Source: JBEBSD01 sp040394475 (GTDB taxonomy: Bacteria; Bacteroidota; Bacteroidia; Cytophagales; Spirosomataceae). Taken from it: a stretch of DNA of 64,000 nucleotides. Positions 40,829 to 50,142 of the stretch are shown here, piece after piece; positions within the stretch are counted from its first letter, which is position 1, and the number at the start of each line of letters is the position of its first letter. The stretch is taken from positions 13,980 to 77,979 of the forward strand of contig JBEBSD010000025.1 of assembly GCA_040394475.1 (NCBI GenBank). Direction: 5' to 3'. The notes under the pieces were generated by a model. That model searched no databases. It was given only the letters and a program-made list of their open reading frames with translations, and was not told where the DNA came from. The position numbers were made by a program, and so were the translations under genes.

Positions 40829-42349
40829 TTAGTTTTTATCCCACCAGACCCTGTCCTGGGTCATGAGATCGCTGCCTTGGGCTGCGGCGTTTTCAGCATT
40901 GGTACCCCGTTCGGTTTCCGGGTACATTAACCGTAATGGCCGGCCGGTAACTCCCGAGGCCGCCGTTGCCGGGAAATCGGGAAGGCCCAGACGACGGTAA
41001 TCGTTCCACGCCTCGATGCTGCTGACACTGTTCAGCGAGAGCCACTTCTGTTCGATGATCCGGGCGATTTTATCCGGTGCCGCTTCGAAATCGACAACTT
41101 CCTGGTTCAGATAGGCAGTGAGTTCAGTGGCGGGAACTGAAAGGTAGTTAAAGGATTCAGCAATAGCCTGATCGTAAAACACTTTAGCAGTTCCGTTGAG
41201 CCATCCCCGCTGTGCGGCTTCGGCCTGCAGGAACAGGGCTTCGAATGAACTTAACAACACACTCGATTGGTCAAACTTGCTGAACAGACCCGTAGGGGCG
41301 CTGTTGTTTTCGTTTGGACCTTTAAAAGAGGAGGTGTTTTCACGGGAGTACTGCGGATCTCCCGCATTCGGGTTCCCGAAAATAACGCCGTTGTACTGGC
41401 CGTCTACGGCAACATAAAGACGGCTCAGCCGGGGATCGTTCCGAAGGGTGTATTGGTCAACCAGGTATTGGGTCGGACGGATGAAGTGGTAATTGTTGGT
41501 GGCGTTCCCCTGTACATCCCGGTAATAACTCTCCCAGAAAGGGTTGAGCTTGCCGCTGGTATTTTGATACCCCGGATTGATGAACGCATTTTCCCCCGTA
41601 CCCAGGAAGCCGCTGCCTTCCTGGGTGATCCTGGCGATTTCACTTTGGATGGAAGCGGCGTTGGCCACTTCGCTTTGCCGGATCAAGGCACGCAGCTTAA
41701 TGGTATTGCCGAATTTCGCCCATAGCTGCCGGTTCCCTTTAAACAGGACGTCGTCGACCCTGACACCGATTTCGGGAGAGTTCTTTACTTCCTGGATGCC
41801 CTCGGTAATAAGCGCCAGCGATTTTTCGTAAACGACCTGGCCGGCTTCGTAGTGCGGGGTGTTGAAATCGGTTCCTTTGGCGGCCTCGTCAAACGGGATG
41901 TTATTATAAACGTCGGAAAGACGCAGGAACAGCCACCCCTGCATGATTTTTGAGGTGCCGGAATAGAACAGATCTCCTGAGGCGGTAGCCTCTTCCTTGA
42001 TCAGCTCAAAATACAGGAGGTTATTGAAACCGGTTTCCCAGACAGGAATGCCATCCCGTTGGTTGCGGATCCCCGGACCGTTGTACGTTTTGAGGTCGAA
42101 GAACGACCCGATGCCGTCATTGTTCGTCCCCCAGTAACCGCCCCAAAGCGCTCCGATCTGATTGAGTTGAAGCGCTTCCTGGTTGACGGTCGCTACCAGC
42201 GCCGCCGGGAACTTTGCGCTCAGGGGCAATGTCGGGGCGCCGGGTTTATTGGGATCTTCGTTTACGTCCAGAAAATTCTCACAGGACGTAAGCATCAGGA
42301 GTGAAAGAGTGGCGGCGATGATAAATGAGCCGGCTTGTTGTATACGCAT
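40829..42349 (-). CDS. SusD/RagB-like nutrient-binding lipoprotein
   Basis: A 506-residue outer-surface lipoprotein that captures substrate for the SusC-type channel. The signal peptide ends in LSLLMLTSCENFLDVNEDPN, giving a lipobox cysteine at about residue 23 and the typical SusD start (FLDVNEDPNKP). The sequence continues with TPR-like helical content and ends with the SusD-like pattern SSIEAWNDYRRLGLPDFP. The form matches the SusD-like_2 group. It follows SusC by 29 bases on the minus strand. The nutrient is not identifiable; no glycan-degrading enzyme lies beside it. Confidence 0.92.
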   Translation of the reverse strand: MRIQQAGSFIIAATLSLLMLTSCENFLDVNEDPNKPGAPTLPLSAKFPAALVATVNQEALQLNQIGALWGGYWGTNNDGIGSFFDLKTYNGPGIRNQRDGIPVWETGFNNLLYFELIKEEATASGDLFYSGTSKIMQGWLFLRLSDVYNNIPFDEAAKGTDFNTPHYEAGQVVYEKSLALITEGIQEVKNSPEIGVRVDDVLFKGNRQLWAKFGNTIKLRALIRQSEVANAASIQSEIARITQEGSGFLGTGENAFINPGYQNTSGKLNPFWESYYRDVQGNATNNYHFIRPTQYLVDQYTLRNDPRLSRLYVAVDGQYNGVIFGNPNAGDPQYSRENTSSFKGPNENNSAPTGLFSKFDQSSVLLSSFEALFLQAEAAQRGWLNGTAKVFYDQAIAESFNYLSVPATELTAYLNQEVVDFEAAPDKIARIIEQKWLSLNSVSSIEAWNDYRRLGLPDFPATAASGVTGRPLRLMYPETERGTNAENAAAQGSDLMTQDRVWWDKN

Positions 42350-42378
42350 GGTGTTTTACTTTAGAATTATCGGAGTGG

Positions 42379-45300
42379 TTAAAACCGGAAATTTACATTG
42401 AAGCCGTAGGTCCTCATAGGCGGGATCTGCCGGAAGCTGGAGTAACCATCCGTGTTGTTATAGAGGTATTCCGGGTCGCCCAAATCGTTGTCCTTGTGAC
42501 GGACAATGAACAGATTGGTAGCAACAAGCCCGATGCTGGCTTCGCGGATAAACGATTGCTGTGCCAGCAGGGACGTAGGAAGCTGGTAGCTGACAGTCAC
42601 CTCCCGAAGTTTAAAGAAGTCGGATTTGACTGCCGTATTGCTCTGGACCTCGCCCTGTTTTTTCCAGAATTCTTTGTTGGAGCTGGGTACTGCGTTGGTG
42701 TTGGGTACAAATACGCCGGGACTGGTTTCGACGACGGAGTTAGGCCAGACAAACGAATTGTCTCCCCTGCCATATTCGGCCGTAATGGGGTGCGTCCCGA
42801 ATTCATACATTGCCGGTACTACTTCTGAGTACATCCAGGCGCCCAGGCGGGCATCAAACTGAGCGGCAAGACTGAATCCCTTGTAATCGAGTTTGGTATT
42901 GAAGCCCATCAGGTAGGGCGGGATCAGCGTTCCCAGGATCACATTATCGGTAGCAATGATCGGGTTGCCATCGGCATCTACCACTACATTCCCTTTTTTG
43001 GGATTGATATAGACCGGTGCTTCGGGCGTGCTGGCTTTGGATAGTTCTCCCTGGTAATCGCGTTTGTAATCGCTTACCCAAAGGCTGGGGTATTGCTCTC
43101 CTACAAAATTGTACGACTGGCGGAAGTTTGCCTGGAACCGGACATCGTTTTCGGCATAGAGCTCCTGTACGATGTTTTTGTTATGGGCAAAGTTAAAACC
43201 GAGGTTCCAGCGGAGGTTATCGGTCCGGACTACGTCTCCGCTGACGGTCAGTTCCACGATGCTGTTGGTAAGCCGGCCGGCATTGACATAGGCAGAATTG
43301 TAGCCGCTTGCCCGCGACACCGGCGCGTTGAAGATCTGTCCGTCGGAATCAGAGAAAATGTAGGCGCCCTCGATATTGAGGCGGTTGTTGAATAACCCGA
43401 TCTGCGCTCCTGCTTCAAAGGATGTAACGAATTCCGGGCGGATATTGGGATTCGGGTTGGTGAGTGCCGGAAGGAAACCCGCCAGGTTGCCAAAGGGAAA
43501 TCCGTTTGCCTGGGAATAGGTGTTGTTCAGCTGATAGGGAGTGAGCGTTACGTTACCGGTTTTGTTCCAGGAAGCATATAGCTTCAGGAACGAAAGATGG
43601 GAAACGTTCCGGAGCCCTTCGATCGCCTCGCTGGCAATAAACGAAGCACTGACTCCCGGATAAAAGTACGACCGGTTGTTTTTGCTCAGCGTGGATACCC
43701 AGTCATTTCTTCCGGTAAGCGTCAGGTAAAGGTAATTTTTATAACCGGTTACCAGTTCTCCGTAAGCTGCTACTGAACGTTGCTCGGTCAGTGTGGTCGA
43801 CCCGGTCAGTTCTCCTACGCGGCTTCCCTGATTGAGGATATCGGCGTAAAGCAGGTTGCCGGCGCTCAGGTTATGGGTTTTGCGATAATCGGAGCGGATA
43901 TTCTGACCGAGGAGTAATCTGGTAGAAATATCACCAAAATCCTTTTTGAAATTGAGGATCAGGTCGCTGTTCAGCCGCTGGTAGTTATTGCTGCCATCGT
44001 TGACGGCCCCGTTGGTATTGTTGGCACGGTTGGTCTGGAACTTCCGGGTATAGCTCCGGGTCTGGTCATTCAGGCTGTACATACCCACCCGGTAAAGGGC
44101 ATTGAACCACTCGGCAAACTGATACTCAAGATCTATTTTACCGTTTACGATCTGCTGATTACTCTGGTCCCGGATATTGTCGATCAGGAAGTAAGGGTTC
44201 CGGACCCAGCTTCCGGCAGGGATAAAATAATTATTAAGGTTCCCGGGAGAATTGGGATCCTGCCAGTCTTTTATAAAATCGAAATCGAAATTGGCCGGCA
44301 TCCGGTAGGCGCCGATCCAGGGGCCATCCGGTGTGATGTCTTTTTTATTGGAAACGTAATTGAGGTTATACGCTGTCTTTAACTTTCCGAAGGCGCGCGT
44401 ACCGTTGAATCGCAGGTTGATCCGGGTGTTCTTGTCACGCGGCATGATGCCGGTTTGATTGACATGCTGCGCCGAAAGGAAATAGGTGCTCACCTCATCG
44501 CCGCCGGAAAAGGAAACATCGTTCTGAAGGTTCACGCCGGTTTGAAAAAGCGCGAGGCGGTTGTCGGTAGCAGGAGCCTGGTAGGGCAGTTGCGGTTGCT
44601 CGCCGTTAGGCAGCACAGGCCCCCAGTCTTTCAGGCTTCCGTCAAATGCAGGTCCCCAGGCTTCATGGGTTGTGGGGCTGTAAATTCCGTTGCTTCCCTG
44701 ACCAAAGGTGGTTTGCGCTTTGGGCAGGAGGTATACATGGGAAAAAGTAGTGGTGTTGCTCAGCGACACTGTTCCACGGCCCTTGCGTCCGGTTTTGGTG
44801 GTAATCATCAGGGCGCCGTTTACACCCTCGGAACCGTAAAGAGCGGCGGCATTGGCCCCTTTCAGCACGGTAATGCTTTCGATGTCATTGGGATTGAGAC
44901 GGCCGATATCGGGAATAGGAACACCATCGACCACGTAAATCGGGGCATTAGGGTTCCGGCCGTCGATCCCGGAGGTCCGCTGCAGGGAGCGCGTTCCTCT
45001 CAGGGTAATCTGGGCAGCCGGATCTACCTTACTGTCATACATGTTGATGCGTAAGCCGGCGACTTTGCTGGCCAGCCCGAATAGCGGGTTGACCGTTTTT
45101 CCCTGGTTAATCGTCTCGTTGTCGACTAGTTGGGCAGATGCTCCCAGCTCACGGGCGGACCGTTTGATCCCTAAGGCGCCGGTGACGATTATTTCGGAAA
45201 GCTGGTGAGTATCTTCACGGAGCGTAATCGTGAGCGGCTGCGCGTTATCGGTGATAAGGATTTCCTCCGGAAGGAAGCCGATAAAGGAAGCTACGAGGAT

Positions 45301-45519
45301 TTCGCCCTTTTTGGCGTGCAACTCGAATTTGCCGTCTTTGTCGGTAATGGTGCCGCGGTTGCCGCCTTTCAGCGTGATGCTGGCTCCCGGGAGAGGCATG
45401 TGGCCGGAACGGTCAAGTACAACGCCGTGAATGGGGCGGTGTCCGCTGTGACGATCCTGGGCCGAAACGCTCATTGAAAAGGAGAGCGCAAGGAAGAGAA
45501 GAGATAGTTGTTTTAGCAT
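42379..45519 (-). CDS. SusC/RagA-type TonB-linked outer-membrane protein
   Basis: A 1046-residue outer-membrane importer. The signal peptide MLKQLSLLFLALSFSMSVSAQ is followed by a carboxypeptidase-D-like regulatory domain (IHGVVLDRSGHMPLPGASITLKGG), then the plug with ALGIKRSARELGASAQLVDNETINQ (quoted continuous sequence split below the limit elsewhere), GLASKVAGLRIN, the RGTRSLQ signature and VLKGANAAALYGSEGVNGALMITTK. A long barrel ends in YGFNVNFRF. I start at ATG 45519, which gives a standard signal peptide; the longer frame to 45615 would cover the promoter region. SusD follows, and a divergent AraC regulator is upstream, so the pair is probably regulated by it. Confidence 0.94.
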   Translation of the reverse strand: MLKQLSLLFLALSFSMSVSAQDRHSGHRPIHGVVLDRSGHMPLPGASITLKGGNRGTITDKDGKFELHAKKGEILVASFIGFLPEEILITDNAQPLTITLREDTHQLSEIIVTGALGIKRSARELGASAQLVDNETINQGKTVNPLFGLASKVAGLRINMYDSKVDPAAQITLRGTRSLQRTSGIDGRNPNAPIYVVDGVPIPDIGRLNPNDIESITVLKGANAAALYGSEGVNGALMITTKTGRKGRGTVSLSNTTTFSHVYLLPKAQTTFGQGSNGIYSPTTHEAWGPAFDGSLKDWGPVLPNGEQPQLPYQAPATDNRLALFQTGVNLQNDVSFSGGDEVSTYFLSAQHVNQTGIMPRDKNTRINLRFNGTRAFGKLKTAYNLNYVSNKKDITPDGPWIGAYRMPANFDFDFIKDWQDPNSPGNLNNYFIPAGSWVRNPYFLIDNIRDQSNQQIVNGKIDLEYQFAEWFNALYRVGMYSLNDQTRSYTRKFQTNRANNTNGAVNDGSNNYQRLNSDLILNFKKDFGDISTRLLLGQNIRSDYRKTHNLSAGNLLYADILNQGSRVGELTGSTTLTEQRSVAAYGELVTGYKNYLYLTLTGRNDWVSTLSKNNRSYFYPGVSASFIASEAIEGLRNVSHLSFLKLYASWNKTGNVTLTPYQLNNTYSQANGFPFGNLAGFLPALTNPNPNIRPEFVTSFEAGAQIGLFNNRLNIEGAYIFSDSDGQIFNAPVSRASGYNSAYVNAGRLTNSIVELTVSGDVVRTDNLRWNLGFNFAHNKNIVQELYAENDVRFQANFRQSYNFVGEQYPSLWVSDYKRDYQGELSKASTPEAPVYINPKKGNVVVDADGNPIIATDNVILGTLIPPYLMGFNTKLDYKGFSLAAQFDARLGAWMYSEVVPAMYEFGTHPITAEYGRGDNSFVWPNSVVETSPGVFVPNTNAVPSSNKEFWKKQGEVQSNTAVKSDFFKLREVTVSYQLPTSLLAQQSFIREASIGLVATNLFIVRHKDNDLGDPEYLYNNTDGYSSFRQIPPMRTYGFNVNFRF

Positions 45520-45585
45520 AATTGCCTTACTTAATGAGAGTTGACTTTCTTTTCGTATGAAATTTATAGATTGTCTAAATAAGAT

Positions 45586-45601
45586 TAACTTTGCAAAGGT
45601 A
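45586..45601. promoter_or_regulatory. Back-to-back divergent -7 elements between SusC and AraC genes
   Basis: The 16 bases TAACTTTGCAAAGGTA contain two abutting TAnnTTTG elements, one on each strand (plus: TAACTTTG at 45586-45593; minus: TACCTTTG at 45594-45601), joined at the palindrome TTTGCAAA. The plus element has TTTA 19 bases upstream as a weak -33 box and lies 28 bases before the AraC ATG. The minus element lies 74 bases before the SusC start. The two promoters would compete for polymerase. Confidence 0.6.
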
Positions 45602-45621
45602 TTATCTGTATTCATTCTAAA

Positions 45622-46653
45622 ATGACAAATAAAGGAAAAACAATGACGGGATCAGGAGAAAAGACAAAGGCTGCCGTAAAGCGGCCGGCGGCTCCGGGTT
45701 TGGAAGTATTAAATCTTGAAAAAAGTCAATTTTGTTTTAACAAATGTCGTTTCCGGCTGGACCGGGCCGGGAGTTTCCCGGAGGTCTGCAGCGATAGGGA
45801 CAGAGCCGTATACTTTGCAAAGGGCGCCGACGAGGGGGGGGCGATCATGGCCCATTTTCAGGGGCGGGCCGAGAAGGAGGTAATTGGTAAAATCATAAAT
45901 GAGCATGGGATGGTTTTACTGGCGTTCAATCCTGGTCCTGCCCTGCGTATAGGCAGGGGATCGGAGGAATTTACCTTAAGCGCTTTCCGGCAATGCATCC
46001 GTTATCTGCCGGAAGGTACCTACCAGTTATACGGCGAGGGGCTGCTGGATGCCTACCTGCTGGGGGTGCCGCTCGATAAAACCCGGGAATTGCTTCCGGA
46101 AGGACACCCTTTGGAGGCGACGTTGCAGAATGCCGTTTCGGGTTCCCTGCCGGAAGGCGGCTTCGGCCCGCTCACCTCGGGCATGCAGACGATCCTGTAT
46201 GAAACCAAAAAACACCTGGCCCGACCGGTCCCGCATACCTTGTTTCTCAGGGCGAAGCTTTATGAGCTGCTGTTCCTGCAGCTGGAGGTGGAATGCTCCG
46301 TCTGCGAGGGGGCGGACGGCGTAAAGGACGGGGACCGGCAAAAGGTAATCCTGGCCATGCAGATTATGACGCAGGATCTGGACCGGCTACCCTCGCTGCG
46401 TACCCTGGCGCGGGAGGTGGGAACAAATGAATACCATTTGAAAAAACATTTTAAGGAAGTGTTCGGAACAACGGTTTTCGGGTATCTGAACACCTTTAAA
46501 ATGGAGAAGGCAAAAGAGATGATTGTAGATGGAAACGAGCCCATCGGTGAAATTGCCAGGCAATTGGGCTACCGGCATGCGACGCATTTCAGTGCCGCCT
46601 TTAAGAAGCATTTCGGGTACTTGCCACGGCAGATACGAAATACCGGTAACTAA
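45622..46653 (+). CDS. AraC-family transcriptional regulator
   Basis: A 343-residue DNA-binding regulator. The C-terminal AraC domain (about residues 250-340) contains two helix-turn-helix units: LPSLRTLAREVGTNEYHLKKHFKEVFG and IGEIARQLGYRHATHFSAAFKKHFG, ending YLPRQIR. The N-terminal domain resembles the PchR-like sensor group, with a FQGRAEKEV segment, and PchR-type proteins often control TonB receptors in response to the imported ligand. It is divergent from SusC across 102 bases, so direct control of the SusCD pair is likely (inference). Two ATGs lie near the start, at 45622 and 45643; I use the first. Confidence 0.9.
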   Translation: MTNKGKTMTGSGEKTKAAVKRPAAPGLEVLNLEKSQFCFNKCRFRLDRAGSFPEVCSDRDRAVYFAKGADEGGAIMAHFQGRAEKEVIGKIINEHGMVLLAFNPGPALRIGRGSEEFTLSAFRQCIRYLPEGTYQLYGEGLLDAYLLGVPLDKTRELLPEGHPLEATLQNAVSGSLPEGGFGPLTSGMQTILYETKKHLARPVPHTLFLRAKLYELLFLQLEVECSVCEGADGVKDGDRQKVILAMQIMTQDLDRLPSLRTLAREVGTNEYHLKKHFKEVFGTTVFGYLNTFKMEKAKEMIVDGNEPIGEIARQLGYRHATHFSAAFKKHFGYLPRQIRNTGN

Positions 46654-46689
46654 TGCGGCCGCAGGCTGGAACCGGGCCTGTTCAGTCAA

Positions 46690-46725
46690 AAAGGCGACTA
46701 CGCCCTTCCGGGTGCAATCGCCTTT
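46690..46725. terminator. Hairpin terminator between convergent genes
   Basis: AAAGGCGA at 46690-46697 pairs exactly with TCGCCTTT at 46718-46725, with a 20-base loop that can form additional pairing. The arms carry A and T runs at their outer ends, giving a U-rich tail in either direction. It lies 36 bases after the AraC stop and 32 bases before the convergent DAHP synthase end. Confidence 0.65.
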
Positions 46726-46757
46726 GTAAGGGTCGCTAATCGAAATTATGAAGCGGA

Positions 46758-47858
46758 TCAGACCGGTGCTTTGGTCTGGCTCATTACTTCTGTTTGCTTC
46801 CGTATGGATTCCATGTGGATTAACTTGAACAACTCATCCACCAGATCGGGGTAGAGGTTGAGGCTTTTACCCCAGTCGGCCCGGGTTTTAAGCACCTCCC
46901 TGAACCGGTCCACCTGGTAAGCCGATACGTTATTATCTCTTTTATATTCTGCCAGCCGTTCGATGAGTGACATCCGGGCGGCCAGGTTTTCCAGCAGTTC
47001 ACGATCCAGGTTATCGATTTTGGCCCGGATCACCTCAAGCTGTGACTGATAGTCGGTGCCGTATTCCTTATGGCGGACACTCAGCTCATGGAGCATACTG
47101 CCCAACGCCGCCGGTGTAAGCTGCTGCGAAGCATCCGACCAGGCATTGTCCGGGTCACGGTGCGATTCGATAATCAGACCGTCGTAGTTGAGGTCCATCG
47201 CACGCTGGGCGATTTCATACAAATAAGCCCGTTTCCCCGCCATGTGGCTGGGGTCTCCGATCACCGGCAGTTGCGGGAAAATGGTTTTGAGCTCAATAGC
47301 AATCTGCCACATGGGCGAGTTCCGGTAGCGTGTTTCCTGTGCATTGGAAAAACCCCGGTGGATAGCCCCTATTTTGCGGATACCGGCACGGTTAAAACGC
47401 TCGAAAGCACCAATCCACAGCTGCAGATCGGGGTTAACGGGGTTTTTAATCAGCACCGGCACATCTACGCCTTTTAAGGCATCCGCCAGTTCCTGAACAT
47501 TAAAGGGATTCACCGTGGTGCGGGCCCCAACCCACAGAATGTCGACACCGTATTTCAGTGCCAGTTCGATATGCTGGGGGTTTGCTACTTCCACAGCTAC
47601 CGGAAGACCGGTTTGTTTTTTAGCTTCCTGTAACCAGGGTAACGCAGGCTCCCCGGTCCCCTCAAAGCTGCCCGGCCGTGTGCGCGGCTTCCATACACCT
47701 GCCCGGAGTACGTTGGCATAACCTTCATTTTTAATCTGGGTAGCGGTTTCCAAAAACTGTTCCTCCGTTTCGGCGCTGCAAGGGCCGGCAATAATCAGGG
47801 GCTTCCCATCTGTTTCGATCCAACTGCTTAACGGAAGAATATCGAGAGTAGCTTTCAT
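46758..47858 (-). CDS. DAHP synthase fused to chorismate mutase
   Basis: This bifunctional enzyme makes 3-deoxy-D-arabino-heptulosonate 7-phosphate from PEP and erythrose 4-phosphate, the first shikimate step, and also carries a chorismate mutase. The KDPG-aldolase-like DAHP synthase domain shows PLIIAGPCSAETEEQF, ANVLRAGVWKPRTRPGSFEG, DILWVGARTTVNPF, PVLIKNPVN and VIGDPSHMAGKRAY (metal/substrate residues). From about residue 262 follows an AroQ helix bundle (VIRAKIDNLDRELLENLAARMSLIERLAEYK). This domain order matches type I-beta fusions of Bacteroidota, in which the mutase acts as a feedback sensor. ATG 47858 is preferred over 47891. Confidence 0.93.
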   Translation of the reverse strand: MKATLDILPLSSWIETDGKPLIIAGPCSAETEEQFLETATQIKNEGYANVLRAGVWKPRTRPGSFEGTGEPALPWLQEAKKQTGLPVAVEVANPQHIELALKYGVDILWVGARTTVNPFNVQELADALKGVDVPVLIKNPVNPDLQLWIGAFERFNRAGIRKIGAIHRGFSNAQETRYRNSPMWQIAIELKTIFPQLPVIGDPSHMAGKRAYLYEIAQRAMDLNYDGLIIESHRDPDNAWSDASQQLTPAALGSMLHELSVRHKEYGTDYQSQLEVIRAKIDNLDRELLENLAARMSLIERLAEYKRDNNVSAYQVDRFREVLKTRADWGKSLNLYPDLVDELFKLIHMESIRKQTEVMSQTKAPV

Positions 47859-47940
47859 TGGTGAATTAAATGTTATCTGGCAATAATACAATAATGCTCA
47901 CAATTTTGATCCGCTTTTCGCGCATTTTAAGGAATTGGAG

Positions 47941-47983
47941 TACCTTTGTTTCCTTTTTTACTGTGATTTGAGGTGCAAAGGTA
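47941..47983. promoter_or_regulatory. Facing TAnnTTTG elements upstream of DAHP synthase and proline dehydrogenase
   Basis: A plus-strand TACCTTTG at 47941-47948 and a minus-strand TACCTTTG at 47976-47983 (CAAAGGTA as read) form an inverted 8-base repeat around 27 bases. Both fit the -7 consensus, but convincing -33 boxes are not evident. The elements point at each other, so transcripts would overlap by a few tens of bases. The remaining 288-base gap is AT-rich and shows no gene. Confidence 0.4.
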
Positions 47984-48146
47984 ATTATTTATAAAACAAT
48001 AAGTTAATTAATCTCGATCTTTGCGCCCGATCCGGGCAAATAATTATATAAAAATTTGTAGTTTGTAAGAAAAGAAGCAATTTGCCCGAAGTGATTCTTT
48101 ATAAAGGTCAACAGCTAATTGAAACGATCCAATTTATCAGGTATAT

Positions 48147-49349
48147 ATGGCTTCAATTAATAACGGGAATTACCGGACCCCTGTTTTTGATGATGTGGTC
48201 ATTGCTTTTTCCGGAAGGTCAGATGCCAGTCTCAAAAAGACGTACGTGTTGTTCTACCTGATGAATCAGCCCTGGCTGGTTGCGCTGGGAACCTTCTTCA
48301 TTAAGCTTGCATTGACCCTGCACCTGCCCGTACGCGGACTGATCCGCCGGACTATTTTCGAGCAGTTCTGCGGCGGCGAAACCATCGATGAGTGCCGGAC
48401 GACCATCCGGACGCTGGGAGCGGCCGGAATCGGGACAATCCTGGATTATTCAGTGGAGGGGAAAGGCAATGAAGCTTCTTTTGACGCTACCCGGGAGGAA
48501 ATCCTCAGGACCATTGCGCTGGCGGGACAATCAGCGGATATCCCGTTTTCTGTTTTTAAGGTTTCCGGACTGGGGGACGTGGCGCTGCTGGAAAAAGTTC
48601 AAAACGGAGAGGAGTTGTCAGCAAGCGAAACAAACGCATTCGACCGGCTAAAAGAACGGGTATACGCGTTATGTAAGTATGCGTACGATCAGGACGTGCG
48701 GATCTTCTTCGATGCGGAAGAAAGTTGGATTCAACAGGTAATCGATTCGTTGTGCTATGAAATGATGCGCCTTTTCAATACGGAAAAAGTAACTGTTTAC
48801 AATACGTTTCAGTTGTACCGGAGCGATATGCTGGATAATCTGAAGGCCGCTTACCGGCAGGCCAGAAGGGAGAATTACCTGCTGGGAGGAAAGCTGGTCA
48901 GGGGCGCTTATATGGAAAAGGAGGGGGTACGGGCGAGTGAAAATCAGTACGTCAACCCGATCCATAAAAGCAAGGAAGAAGTGGATGCGGATTATCAGAA
49001 GGCTGTCGACTTTTCGCTGGAGCATGTCGAAACACTGGCAATTTGCCTTGGAACGCATAATGAGTACAGCTGCGCCTATTGTGCCGACCGAATGGAAGCA
49101 TTGGGGATATCGAAAAATAACCCGCATGTTTATTTTGCACAGCTGCTCGGCATGAGCGACAACATTTCATTTAATCTTGCATCGGTTGGTTATAATGTGG
49201 CCAAATATGTACCTTACGGCCCTATTGACGCGGTAATGCCCTATTTATTCCGGAGAGCCGAAGAAAATACTTCCATCGCCGGGCAAAGCAGCCGGGAGTT
49301 CTTACTGGTACAAAAGGAAATACAAAGAAGAAAAATTAGCAGAACCTGA
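48147..49349 (+). CDS. Proline dehydrogenase
   Basis: This flavoenzyme oxidises proline to pyrroline-5-carboxylate and passes electrons to quinone. The TIM-barrel motifs are clear: GTILDYSVEGKGNE, VRIFFDAEESWIQQ, LLGGKLVRGAYMEKE (FAD-binding arginine region), LGTHNEYS and FAQLLGMSDNISF, then the C-terminal YVPYGPIDAVMPYLFRRAEENTS, in which the paired arginines bind proline. The length of 400 residues shows a monofunctional PRODH with no fused P5C dehydrogenase, unlike PutA of Gram-negative bacteria. LspA follows 7 bases later, so they are probably co-transcribed although unrelated in function. Confidence 0.93.
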   Translation: MASINNGNYRTPVFDDVVIAFSGRSDASLKKTYVLFYLMNQPWLVALGTFFIKLALTLHLPVRGLIRRTIFEQFCGGETIDECRTTIRTLGAAGIGTILDYSVEGKGNEASFDATREEILRTIALAGQSADIPFSVFKVSGLGDVALLEKVQNGEELSASETNAFDRLKERVYALCKYAYDQDVRIFFDAEESWIQQVIDSLCYEMMRLFNTEKVTVYNTFQLYRSDMLDNLKAAYRQARRENYLLGGKLVRGAYMEKEGVRASENQYVNPIHKSKEEVDADYQKAVDFSLEHVETLAICLGTHNEYSCAYCADRMEALGISKNNPHVYFAQLLGMSDNISFNLASVGYNVAKYVPYGPIDAVMPYLFRRAEENTSIAGQSSREFLLVQKEIQRRKISRT

Positions 49350-49356
49350 TTAGTTT

Positions 49357-50142
49357 ATGAGTGTAGCGAAGAATGCTGTTAAGTACCTGTTGTTCAGTTT
49401 ATTGTTGATTGTAGTCGACCAGGTTACCAAATTGCTGGTACACTATTATATGGAGCCGGGTTTTCCGGGACAGCTTGTATTGATCGGGAATTGGCTGAAA
49501 TTACATTATGTACTGAACCCGGGAATGGCTTTCGGGATGCAGCTGGGGCATGAATATGGAAAACTCCTGCTGACGTTATTCCGCCTGGGAGCCATGACGG
49601 TTATCGGCTGGTACCTCGTGCGGCTGGCGCTCAGAGGGGCTTCCCCGACGTTGTTGTGGGCGCTTTCGCTGATTTTGGCAGGTGCAGTCGGGAATGTGAT
49701 TGACAGTACATTTTATGGGGTATTGCTGGGAAATGCTCCTTATGGATCGCCGACCCCCTGGTTTCACGGTCAGGTAATTGATATGATTTTCGTCGATTTC
49801 TGGGAAGGGTTCCTACCCGACTGGCTTCCCATCTGGGGCGGACAGTATTATTCGACTCCCATTTTTAATGTAGCGGATTCCTGTATTTTTATCGGGGTAT
49901 GTATTATCCTGATTTTCCAGGGACATTTCGTTACGCCGGATGAAACAGAAACGGATGAAACAGACGGCGAAGAAGCGGACCACGAAGAAACAGCGGAAGA
50001 ACCGGCATCCGGTGCTGTCACGGAGACAGCGGAGCCTGCCGGCGATGAGCAGCCGCCTGTTGAGCTTTCAACAGAGGAACCGGAAGGAAAAGATCCGGCC
50101 GGTACCGCCACTCCCGAAGACGATAAGCCCGAAACTACCTGA
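49357..50142 (+). CDS. lspA: Lipoprotein signal peptidase with acidic C-terminal tail
   Basis: This aspartyl protease of the inner membrane removes signal peptides from prolipoproteins. About four helices are present with family motifs VVDQVTKLLVHYY, LNPGMAFGM, GNVIDSTFYG (first catalytic aspartate) and FNVADSCIFIGV (second catalytic aspartate). The catalytic part ends at about residue 190. The protein then continues for about 70 residues as a low-complexity, strongly acidic tail (repeated ETDE, EETAEE, TEEPEG, with Thr and Pro), which is absent from typical LspA. The tail would lie in the cytoplasm. Many lipoproteins in this window (SusD, DUF4296, PorW-like) depend on this enzyme. Confidence 0.93.
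   Translation: MSVAKNAVKYLLFSLLLIVVDQVTKLLVHYYMEPGFPGQLVLIGNWLKLHYVLNPGMAFGMQLGHEYGKLLLTLFRLGAMTVIGWYLVRLALRGASPTLLWALSLILAGAVGNVIDSTFYGVLLGNAPYGSPTPWFHGQVIDMIFVDFWEGFLPDWLPIWGGQYYSTPIFNVADSCIFIGVCIILIFQGHFVTPDETETDETDGEEADHEETAEEPASGAVTETAEPAGDEQPPVELSTEEPEGKDPAGTATPEDDKPETT

Noticed and set aside
44455..45054. Open frame of 199 codons on the plus strand opposite SusC
   Set aside because: Antisense to a clear SusC reading frame; no recognisable domain and amino acid content typical of a shadow frame.
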